Origin: Mycteria americana
Taxonomy: Eukaryota; Chordata; Aves; Ciconiiformes; Ciconiidae
Direction of reading: 5' to 3'
Assembly (NCBI RefSeq): GCF_035582795.1
Contig: NC_134367.1
Location: 111,586,062-111,650,061 of the forward strand
Length of the DNA: 64,000 bases
The notes below the pieces were generated by a model, which made no database searches, had not been told where the DNA came from, and saw nothing but the letters and a program-made list of their open reading frames with translations. Shown in pieces: positions 37,107 through 48,300 of this stretch. Position 1 is the stretch's first letter. Each line of letters begins with the position of its first letter. Made by a program: the position numbers and the translations under genes.

Positions 37107-37359
37107 AAGTAATTACACAAAGCAGTTTTCTATTGGTCTACATTTCTCTTACTTCAGCGTAAAGCTACATTGCTACTTTGATATTCTGCACAGGCTCAGA
37201 GGTGAGGGGTCTCTGCTTGGGCTGGGGTCTCCAGCTCGAGGGGGGTGACTTTTAGTATTATAATGAGCATAGTTCGTGTGAGGTTGCTTCTTATCACCCT
37301 TCTACTAGTTGTTTCAGATGGTTCCCAAAACATCTTAATTAGCTTGCATATTTCTCCAG

Positions 37360-37528
37360 GATGTGCTTCTCTCCCAAGGACAGTAATTCTTGCTTAGATG
37401 TTCTGCGTTCCAGTCTGAATCCCCCTTATCAACTTTACATAAGCCCTGGCCTTCCACCAGCTCCTGTTAGACTACAACATGAGAAAACTTTAGACTGTGC
37501 CCAGCTCCCGTGTGGGAAACCTGTGAAG
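37360..37528 (+). other. Possible exon of unknown transcript
   Basis: An acceptor-like sequence (ATTTCTCCAG, ending at 37,359) and a donor (GTGAAG then GTAAGC, at 37,529) enclose 169 bp. The segment holds an ATG at its second base and stays open for all 56 codons to the donor. The peptide has Cys and Pro but no family I recognise. It lies about 30 bp from the outer end of the minus-strand LTR, on the opposite strand. A chance splice pair or a noncoding-RNA exon is just as likely. Confidence 0.2.
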
Positions 37529-37679
37529 GTAAGCAATTACCAACTGTGTTCTCCTCCCTTCTTCTACAACCCCTTAGTCTGGTACAGAACCCAACCTGCG
37601 CTGGGGTGACGGCTCTACTAAGCTACTTCTAGTACCATAGGAATTGACCAGCCTATACTTTACTGAAAATTAGGCCTAT

Positions 37680-38962
37680 AAGAATAGAAAAACATCCCTG
37701 CTGGGTCCAACTGCTGGGAACATCCAGACCAAATGCTTGTCTCCAGCACTAGCAATAGGAGAGGCCATGTAAGGAGAGCACCTGAGCCTGGCCACTTTCT
37801 GCAGCACATGCCCTCAGTATCCACAACTGTTGGATTGGGGATGTTAGAGGTTATGTCCCTTTAGTGTCTGCTGATGGAGCTGAAGACAGTTTGCCTGTGC
37901 CTTTTTTGAGCTTGCTGAGAGCATCAGAACCACAATGTTCTAGGACACCATGTTCCAGAACTTCAGACCTTGCTATGTACATCTTTCATCTCTTTTAAAC
38001 CCACCTCCTACTAGTTTCATTGAGTGACCCTCAGTTCTCACGTTGCAAGACTTGGTGAACAACAGCTCCCCGTTCAGCTTATAGTGACTTTGTAAACCTC
38101 AGTTATATCTCGCTCCACCTTCTCCTCTCCACACCAAACAGTCACAGCCTTTTTGGTCTTTCCATGCAAGGCAATGGCTCCATCCTTTGAAAAATTCATT
38201 GCCATGTCCAATGCCTCTGCCCACGTTGAGGCGCATGGGACCAGATCTGCCTGCACGCAGGGCCCAAGCTGTGGATTTGCTGCGGTCCTTTGCGGTGACC
38301 CCGAGATGCCATCTGTTTTGTTGCCAGGACCCTTTCTGATGGTGCCCTGATGGTGTTCTGTTGCTTTTCCAGCTGCTGCTGTGCGCTGAGCCAATGATTT
38401 CAGTGACCTGCCAGTGACGGCTGCAGGAGCCCTTTCCCAAGGGCTCTTAACTGCCTGTTTTGAGCTCAGTATCGTGTAAGCGTGACTTCGATACACTAAC
38501 TATACTTTTATCTGCACTGAAGCATATCTCCCACCTTTTTGACCCCTCACTCAGTTCTCCATCATCCGTGCACCGTTTTACTACTAATCTCCACAAACCT
38601 GGGGATTTTGCCGTCTGCCGCCCTCTCCAGGTCACTGATGAAGATGTTGAATGAAACCAGCCTCACATCCACTTCCTGCGAGACACTGCCGTTGACCCTT
38701 CTCCGCCCTGATAAGTGACAGTTTTGCCTTTCCTTTTGCTTCTTATCCTGTAATCAGATTTCAGACCATGAAAGGACCTTTCCTCCAATCCCACGGAAAT
38801 GTAATTCTTTAATAGCTTTTCATGAGGATTCTTGTCAAAGGCTTTTTGAAAATCCAAGCCTATTATGTCCACTAGCAATCTTTCCTGTAATTTACAAAAT
38901 CCTCGTCCTTGTAAATCATCAACATATAGAGTTACCACACGAGAACTAAGCGCACTTATCAT
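37680..38962 (-). mobile_element. Very old CR1/L3-type LINE remnant
   Basis: Read on the minus strand, 38,960-38,800 encodes a reverse transcriptase palm piece with the block LDFQKAFDK followed by HEKLLK. In lower coordinates (about 38,110-37,690) the DNA has the layout of the C-terminal part and 3' end of the same kind of LINE, including a stretch corresponding to the LRGD-type block around 38,110-38,090. The order and orientation of the two parts agree with one 1.3-kb element broken by indels and stops. The DNA strings resemble repeats I know from turtles and crocodilians, so an amniote-wide age is likely but not shown. Confidence 0.55.
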
Positions 38963-40217
38963 TTGGCTTCAGAATTAGAAGCACCTTTAAGTCATATGCT
39001 TTTATTCCTCAGTTGCATTGTGCAAGGAATAGTCCAGGTTCCCCTCCCATGTGATGTATCTGCTAGCAGAAGGTAAGTGATAGAGACTAATTCAAGCTGC
39101 ATTTTGTATATTGGTAGCTCAGAGCATTTTCTAAAATGAAACTGAAGAAAGAAATACATTCTTCATTTAAATAAAGAAGCTGAACAAGTATGTGATTTTT
39201 AAAAGCTAATTGTTTAAGGTCTACTCAAAAGAAAAGTCTGGGGTTTCATCCTGATCAAAATAGAAAGTAACAATGATTGCTAGGTCAAACTAAATAGTTT
39301 TGAAATCAGTATCATTACTTAATTAGATTTTAATATACTTTCATGACATCTTAAATAGTTAACTCAATTTTGAAATAAAACATTATTTTAAAATGAAAAA
39401 GTGGCACACCTCATTAGAAAATATTATATTAAAACACACTGTTTCACATTTTAGGGGGGTTTCTATGTTTGTTGGCTGAAGCTTACTGGCCAAATTCTGG
39501 TGCGAATTTGCAAGTAGTTCCAGTTGATCCAAAACTGCATTATCAGCAAAATAATTTTTTGTATGAAAAATTCAGCTAACTTTATATACGAATCTCTCCA
39601 TTTGCAATTGTAAACAAAATGATACGTACTACAGTATCATGTGTTCTCTTACTTGACTGAATATCAAAGTAGAATGTTGTAATTAATGCACAGAGAAGTC
39701 TAGTTTGAGAGTAATTCACGCTTCTTCCTCTCTGAACTGCATAAAGTCAGACTTCAAACTGCTCATCTCACATACTTACTGACATATCGCTCATGTTGTT
39801 TCCAGTTGTTTAGTTCCAACTGAACTAAACTAGCATCTAACTTGGGGCTTTGTGGTAAGTCTCTTTTAGATATCAATCCTCTTAAAAGCAGAATTGTTTT
39901 GTGCCATACTTTTTTTCCTGTCCTTACACCTGAAAAAGGGCTAGAGTGTCACCTCTGAATACGCCTCATATTACATCCATCTTTTGATAATTTCTACTTA
40001 TAACCTCTTAGATGTCCAAGGCACAAAAGGTTATTGTCAACGTATAGACCAAAAAGTCTGTCAGAAGAGGGAATTGCGCAGGGTGTGAATCTGGTATGAA
40101 ATCATGTTCTACTACGTATGAATCACTCTTTCAAAAGACAAATGCAGGTACTTAGTGATCTAACCACATGCGTCAGGGAAATTTACATGCCAGTGATGTA
40201 CTCTCCAGAATTTAATA

Positions 40218-40229
40218 ATGCATATGCAT
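40218..40229. promoter_or_regulatory. Second palindromic POU/OCT dimer site (MORE-type)
   Basis: An exact ATGCATATGCAT, inside a 14-bp palindrome (40,217-40,230) and flanked by TAAT on the left and GTTAAT on the right. The surroundings are AT-rich unique-looking DNA with no LTR features. A role as an enhancer site is only suggested by the motif. Confidence 0.4.
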
Positions 40230-41635
40230 TGTTAATGTGCTACTTAGCAAATCTAAGGAATATCATTTATCAGTCAGACAGAATTTCTCCTAGCTTCGTT
40301 TTTTTCCTGTTACCTTGCGCTACAATTCAAAATGAATAATCATCTAACTTTTACGTAATAAAAATACATTAAAAAAAGATCTTTAGTGTTGGTAGGGGAG
40401 CTCTTGTTTATCACGCAGAATTTTGGAGATATGTTGAACAGTACAAATATTAACAAGCCTGCCTTTCACCAAGAGCAATCAGACTAGGGAAAGTGGGGAC
40501 AAAAAGTTAAGGATGTCAAAATGTGTAAGGGAAAAAGACAATTTCAGCATGGCAAAAATGAAAAACATTTATAAGAACCCACTACTGACTGGACTTACTG
40601 GCAGGATTTGAAAATACTACCAACTACAACCGGGACACGCCCCCTGCGTATTTCCTTACAATACTATGTAAACTTGGAATTTTCCTAAAAAGTGATCTTG
40701 TATTAAAGCTTTGTTCAATTTTACAAATGACCCCAAAGGTTAGAAAATCTGCAATATGACTGCATTTTTTTGTTTGTTTTAACTTATCAAAAGCTCTGGA
40801 AAAGGGGAAATAATGAGCAAGCAGGCAAACCAGATTCTGTAGTCTCAATGCTTTATGTAGGGGTATAAGAAAGTACAATTTATAAAATCATATAAAGGAT
40901 CTCAAAATTGTAATATATTTCTAGCAGTAATTTATTGTAAAAGTTAGGTTCAACATATAACTAGTAACTATTTTTAAATGATAACAATGTCATTAGAATA
41001 TAAACAAACTCACTATATCCTGAATCTGCAGTGCTACTCCCCGTGACTTAAGCTTTTTGTTTACGTATCTGATATACCCCTGAGCATACAGTTATAATCT
41101 GTTGGTTTCATTTAATTTTTAAAACCAAATTATTTTCTTTTCCCTTTGAAAGTAAAATAACCATCCTGGGTCCAGTTTATCTAACTTTCAAGCATAAACC
41201 CCAGAAAGTTGAAGTAATCTGAACTCAATTATACTTTTAATGTTAAGAAAATATACTTATTCCATCCCTTTGATATTGAAACAAATTAGTCCATCCTGTG
41301 CATTAAGCAAAAGTGAAAACTGAACAGCAATGACATAAAATATTATAAAAACAACATAAACAAATTAGTCATGAAGCAATAACATTCTGCAACCTGATTT
41401 TAAAAGATGCTTATTTCCAGGCAATAAAAACAAACTCTAGTAAAACCACTTCAAAGACAATTCAGAAACATGTGAGTGACATGTAAGCCTAACCCTCTTT
41501 CTAGAAGTGAGTGGGCAGCCTTAACAGAAGCCCTTTAAGAAACAGATACATACAGATAGGAGAAGGCACCATTTGACCCTCCGGTTTGTATTCTTTGATC
41601 TTTAAATGCCTTTAGAAGTCTGGCTCTTGAACATT

Positions 41636-41652
41636 AAAAAAAAAAAAAAAAA
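41636..41652 (+). repeat. Poly(A) run of 17 bases
   Basis: Seventeen A in a row in AT-rich DNA. No retroposed gene body or LINE tail is recognisable upstream. Confidence 0.9.
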
Positions 41653-42289
41653 CCCACACCTTTTTTCCTGAAAATCCTATCAGGTCAAGATTCAGCAGGT
41701 AACTATGTTAAACTTCATTTGCTCTGCCTGTTGTAACAAAGCCATGATTAATAGTGTATGAACCTGTCATAGTTGCGTTCAGAGACAATAATGCCTGGTG
41801 GTGATGCTAAACCTTTAGCACCTGGAGTTAGGAATTGTTTTTCTAATTAGGTTATTTCTTTCAATTTATCTTACTGCATGAAGCACATGGAGGCATCCAG
41901 TGTCCTAACACACAGAACATCATATTACTGGAAGATAAGAGATTAACAGAAAAATCGCTATCATGAAACCAATAAAAGCATGTTATGTACTCTTGCAATT
42001 ATTCCTTTTTCTTCAGAACTTTGGTCTTTGCAGCAGACATGCATATTTAGGTAAACAGAACATTGCTGGAAAGTAGTTGAAAAATGTATCTAGCCCGTCA
42101 ACTGAGGCAAAGTGACCCACAACCACCTAACAGAATAAAAATCCTTTTGGGTGGGGTTCTGTGTACTGACTTTCCTCTTTGATTATGTTTCTTACTGGGA
42201 CAGCTCTGATTTTGTATTGGTTAAATAAATTGGTCCTTTGTAGTGATGGAGGAGGCCTGAGCATTCATTACACGGGTTTCTTTCTATAG

Positions 42290-42351
42290 ATCATTTTCTA
42301 ACCAAGCAAGTGAGAGTTCACTTGGCTGACAGATGTTCACTGAGGAGCAAG
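42290..42351 (+). other. Possible small exon of unknown transcript
   Basis: A 62-bp segment between an acceptor-like TTTCTTTCTATAG (ending at 42,289) and a full-consensus donor (GCAAG then GTAAGTG). One of the three frames is open. No partner exon could be assigned. This may be part of a noncoding RNA or chance. Confidence 0.15.
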
Positions 42352-45300
42352 GTAAGTGCAGTGTACTTACGTTATCAATTACGGATGGTGATGATGTGGC
42401 TCCCTCTACTGCAGTATCCTAGATTGTGTTGCTGGTCCCTGTCAGGGTTCTCTGGCTTGGCTATGAGAAAAAAGAAACAGTCCTTTTAAATAAAAAGAAA
42501 CCAACCAACGCCAAAGATTACACTAATAAATTTGGCTTACTAAGAAATAGCTTTACGATTCTCTAGAGTAAGTAACAAAGATATACCTCATTTCAGATAG
42601 TAGAGATGGCAGAAAGACGAAACACTCCACCAAAAGAGATTCAGGTGCAGTTGGAGACTTGTAGCTCTTTGTAGGCAGGGAGATGCCTTAAGGAGGTGGG
42701 ACATTCCTCCAGAAGGGCTCCAGATACAGTCTCATGTCTCTTAAGGTTCCTTTTCCTCCTGCTTCCATTGATTACTCTTCTCCTTTTTCAAGTACTTTTC
42801 TTTTTCTCTTCTATGCCCTGACCCTTGTTATCTCCTTTCAGTTTTTTTCTTCCCTTATTGTTTTGGGCTTATTTTCCCTTTTTGATCTTCTTTGTCTCAC
42901 CACTTCTTTATAAGGCAAAATGCTTGGAAAGGAGTTGTTGTTTTTTTCTGATGATGCTATCACCAACCATTGTCACAAAATCCTTAAAGTGGAGAAAGAT
43001 GCATTGGCAGCCTAAAAAGAAAGTGGTTCAGTGTCCTGATGCTGCAGTTATTACAGTGCACTAACACCACCAAAATGAAGCATTAACCACCTTCTGCCAC
43101 CCACACAACCACGAGAGGAAGTATGCTGGGGACCGTGGGGCAGATCTGTGTTTCTACACATGCCCCGTCTCCGTGTGGTATGACAACAGCGTGACCTGCC
43201 ATCCCTGTGCTACACAAAGCTGGTCTGCTCTCATTTGAACAAGTAGAAACGAATTACTGAGGACTGGGGACTACATTTAGAATGGATGTGGAAAATGGCT
43301 GAATGGCAATTTGCACTTACTCTAAGCACGCTTATTTGAAATCAAGATGTAAATGTACATCTACTTTGCAGATACCTGGAATGACTGTGGTGCTTGTGCA
43401 GGAGGTCACTACCTGGTCTCTCAGCAGCAGAGTAATGCTGTGTAAGTGTTACTCCTTTGTATCTTTGCAATATCAGTGAACATCTGCGATTTGAGCTCAT
43501 GTCTAACTTTGCAGTGGAAATAATTGGCACTGAAGTGTTCACATGGTCGCCTCCATCTGAAGCAGATGTGGAAGGTAACATCCAGCTGGTAGATGTGTGC
43601 AAGTACCTAGCACTTGTGCCATTTTCAGCCACTCCAGCTAGGTCCATTAAAATACGTACAGCTACCTCCTTAGACTCCCTCTGCCTACTAACAGGTACTT
43701 TCTCCTTCTCAGTGGACAGTTCATGAAAATGTACTACCCTCCATACACTAGTGGAAAGATGATCACTTTGGTAAAGACAGCTTTCTGAATTTAGCACCAT
43801 GTGTCTATGTGCCTGTGCATGCCCATACCCATGGGCACACGCACTAGATGCACTCCAGTGAGGGTGCTGAACTGCCCTGTCGTGTACTGTCAGCTGCACA
43901 GTTCCAAGTCCCAGTTTTTTTTTCCATGAAATTCACAACACATGATACCTTTTGCAAAACCCCAGCTTCCAAATCCCCAGGATTACATGAGAATTTAAGT
44001 TTTTATTTGAAAGGAAGAGAGGTTCTTAGCTTTCATCCTTCCAGAGAAATATTTGAAAATTAGACCACTTGGAGCTTGAAAAATCACAAGGCAAATTTAA
44101 AAGTTCATTACATTTTAAAAACTTGTTATTTTTTAATGCTTGAAGCTGGCAATATAGCATAAGTTCTATCCTGCTGTCAGCTCACAGATTTTACTTAAAT
44201 TAGATACTAAAGGAGTTCAGCAGTCCTCACCAAAAAAATATGGGGCCATCTGTTTCCAAGAGTTTCTTCTAAAATTATGAATCCCCGTTGCGAGTGCTGC
44301 CCAGCTGTAATTGGCTGAGAGGTAAGTAAGCCACTGCCTGAGGGGAGAGAAAAACAGTGAACAGAAACTTTACCCATAAAATTAACAAACTATACTTCAG
44401 CTATTTAGTAATTTTTCCAATAGAAAAGTGTTTCAAACTAATGAAGTGCATTTTCCATTCACAGAAAAATAAATGTGTTTAAAAAGTGCACCCATTCGAT
44501 GAGCTAGTTTAACTACGAAGCAGGGTTTTCTTTAAGTTACCCTGTGTTAAGATTTAAGGAAGAATGTGGGAGGAGACAGCAGATGCTCCAAGACAAGTGA
44601 AAATTATTTAGGTGTACTTCTATTAGTACAAAAGCTGCGCTGTACTATTACTATGAACGCAGGATATTCAAGACACACGGTAATAGACAAGTCAGGCAAT
44701 GATGTGGGAGTCTTCCTGCTGAAGTTACCTTCCTGAAACTATGAAGAAAAGAGAATGAGTCAAACAGAAGACCATTAAATGTGAAACAAAAAAACAGTAA
44801 TGAAAAGGTAGCGTGTAAAATGAGACCCTGTCTTCTGGTAACCCTGTGGAAAAGTCAAATTTAGTGATAGAGATTATACCTTAAATTATGCATGAATGAA
44901 TGTCACAGCTAGAAGCTTTGACTTCTGAAGTTCAGGCACCACTGACAGCAGACTTGCCGTGCAACTAGTCTAACCACTCAACTGCTCAGTGTCAAATTTG
45001 TGAAAATGCTAGTGCCTACAGAATGAGCAATATAGATATTTTCTGTCTGGCACAGGCACATGAACTCACATTTCAGATGAAAATCACAGTTCACAGGTTA
45101 TAGAGTCACATAGGCAAGATACTTATCATTCATGGCTACAGCAGTTCTATTCAGAGATGGATAATTATCCCACTACAATTTGGCAAAACCCTCTAAAACC
45201 GTGCACTTTTTCAGTGTCCCTTTAAAATCAGAACTAATTACTTTATATGGTTTTGACATCTGTGTTACAGGTAACATGAATATAGGTGGTGTCCATCGTT

Positions 45301-48300
45301 TTTTAACACCCTACATGTTCTAACGTAAGGGTTAGTTGGACTTGGTTCTGCAGAGCAATGTAGGAAGCCCATAGGCAACGTAGGAAGCCCTTCGATAAGG
45401 AAGAGTACCACTAGAGCCATCCAGTATTTGAGGAGGGGGACAAGCTACAGCCAGCCTGCATGTGCTCTGGATCACACAAAGGGGGTGACTGAATGTCAGT
45501 CTCATGATGAGCACCTGAGGGCTGGCTGCACATCCTTTCCATGACTCCATGTAGGAGGCTACCTGCTCTGTCCTGGCAAAAAGCCTTCTGCACATCTCTT
45601 CCAAAGTCTCCACAGGAAAACACAGAAGAAAATACTACAGTGATCCTAAAAATGAAGCTTCAAATAACATTCTTGCTCAGTGTAGACCACCAGAGTTGCA
45701 TCAAGTCCCACTGCAATCGGCAGTGCAGGACTGTATGGTTCCACGGCAATACAACTGTCACTGGATCATGACTGAATTGTTGGCTTTGGCAGGCAATTAA
45801 AGGAAGGGGTAGAGAATCTTTATATAGTAGCCTGTTTTAGATATTAATAAATCTTAGGTTTTTTTTAATTAAAATAGAAACTTGCTTGAGAAAGGAAATA
45901 ATTTTTAGAGCCTGATCTATGGAAAGGATTAGTGTATTTGGCACTATCTCTAATTTGTGAAGATATACCTTTGTCCTTACCTGAAATGCATTTAGTTTTA
46001 AATCCCCTGCCTCTCCAAGGTGTGGATGCCAGCTGCACAAATATAGCTAATAATTCTGTACTGTAGGCAAATTGACACTATATCACTCCTTGCCTCACTG
46101 GTTCCCCAGCCTGCTTAATTGCCATATTGTATCATGAAACAGCATGCCATCCAGATCCATTTAATGTATTTTTATTTTAACAACTACAGTAGGAGACTAC
46201 TAAACTGATTGCAGGTTCTAATATAACTTATCAGCAAATAAACTGTGTACCAAAACAATTATACGAGCAACTGATTTCAATGATAACTATTAGGTACCCA
46301 CTAGAAGACCAGTACCGGTTGTATTATTTGATGCTTTGACAATATTCTGCCCTAACTTTAAAGCAGTATCAAAAAATAATGAACTGGACTTTATATCCAA
46401 ATGTGGTGGTATTTGTCTGCAGGGTTTGCTGTTGTTTCTGTTCAGTTATGGTGGTCAAAACTTTGTAAAAACTAGGAGGGGAATGAGGACAGATTGATAA
46501 CCGCCTACAGATCAACATCTTAACAGCATAACATTGCCCTTACGTATGTCAGTTTTGAACAGCAGCTTGGTGGAGCATATAATATTAGCACCCTGCATGG
46601 CTTCCTTCTCAAAGAGAAAGAAAAGAAAAACAGCACCAAGTGGAGCTCTTGGCAGGGATTGGAGATGGCTGTAGAGAAAAGGAAGGCGTACAGAAAAAAT
46701 AAAAGAACGGGAAACCTTGTGTCCCCTGCATGTGAAGAGAGATATGGTACACATGGCAAAAAAAGGAGATAACCACAGAGAGGGTCCTGAGCTTGTGAGG
46801 GATGGCAAAAATGCTATGGAGAGGAGCAAGCGAGGTGAGGGGATGAGAAATGGGAAGGGGAACAGCATGGCACAGAGAGTCTTTGCCATCATGGGGATGA
46901 GCGGGATGAGAGCCCTGGTAATTCTATCGAGAGCTCTCAACCTCCATGTTTCCCCAGGTTTATATTCCACCACACATACCAGGGAGTGATCTCTGCTCCA
47001 CCTTGGGCCAAGCACGAGTTGTTTCTTACTCTGAGTTTAAGGAGAGGTCATTACTGCCATCTCAGAGATCTCAAGTCCTGTCTCCCTGGAAGCTTCATGT
47101 TATGTGGCTCCCAAGTCTGGCTGCTGAAATGTAAAGTGATAGTAAAAACCAAGCTACATTAAAAAAGCAGTGTTCTAAAACTGAAGCATCTTACAAGGTG
47201 AACTACTAGGTTAGAGAAATGTATATTGAACCAGGCCTCTAGTTCAGCCACAAGCATACAGGCAGAGATTTTCATGAAAATGAGCTCTTGCTAGCATTTG
47301 AATTCATGTTCTGGGTCCCTCAGACCTTTTGCCCTTTGTGCTACTTTACAAGCAGTAACCTGGCCGTTATGGGGAAAACTTATTTCTAGACTCACTTCAA
47401 TCAATAAACTGTTGACTGTCACAAACTCAGTGTATACATACTTTAAAAATAAATCCACATAAATATAAAGCTGCTAACAAAACAGAAACTTCAGGAAAGA
47501 GACCTCTCAGAGCACCTGCATCAAGAAGTCTGCAAAAAAGGGCTCAGAGTAGTAGTTCTAATAAGCTATTAATTCCCAGTAAGCTGACTGGTTATTATTT
47601 CCTAGTAAAAGCATACTCACTCAGCAAAGGTTCATAGTTAAACTACATCTCTCTCACTATGAAAACCGCTTGTCAGCTGAGGTCTGAGTCAGGGGATGGA
47701 TCCAGCGTGGACAGAGCTCAGTGGACACAACACTCCTCCAGTGTGAAACTCAAAGCATTGTGTCATAGCAGAACAGACCACCTCGCCCCATGTCACCTCA
47801 TCCTTGTCCCAATCTGCACCTTCATCAGAGAAACAACTTTTGGAAGACATTTCCCAGATTTAGTGCCAATGTCACTTGGCAGGAGATTAGCTCCCCATAA
47901 GGAACAAAGTTATAGATTTAAGAAGGAAATCAAGAAGCCTCTTCTTTTTTCCACCCGCATTTTAATTAGTAGAAACCAATCTTCCTTTGGCTCTCCGAGC
48001 AGTATCTGGCAGGGATGCAGAACTGAAACATTTAATTCTCCAAGCAGTGACCGTACTTGTTCTTCATCACCAGGCTGCTTTCCCTTTGCTTCTCTCACCC
48101 ATCATCAATGCTGACAGGTGATATCTCTAAAGTAAGAGAATATCAGTCATGCAAAATACAAATTCTTTTTGCAACACCGATTTGCTAATTCAGTGCTGGA
48201 AAAAACCTGGAACTTGCTTAACCCTATCCATCCAGCCCAAATTTATGTTCACTGCCTCGAGAGCTGCAAATATCTCATGGTACTTAATTAACAGACCATT

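Larger units (their letters stand above)
36960..37332 (-). repeat. Solo-like LTR of an endogenous retrovirus (minus strand)
   Basis: Read on the minus strand the segment has an LTR layout. There is a U3-like part, the palindrome ATGCATATGCAT (37,095-37,106), a TATA box TATAAATA (37,077-37,084), a short R region with the poly(A) signal AATAAA (36,998-37,003), and a U5-like end reading GGCGTCTCGCACA. The right-hand end near 37,332 was placed at a TGTTTTGGGAA start and is uncertain. No matching retroviral coding region lies next to it, so it is probably a solo LTR. I did not find a clear target-site duplication. Confidence 0.7.

Noticed and set aside
36951-37340. Target-site duplication around the minus-strand LTR
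   Set aside because: Bases next to the chosen ends (GTGGG on the left, TCTTA on the right) do not match, and the right end is uncertain.
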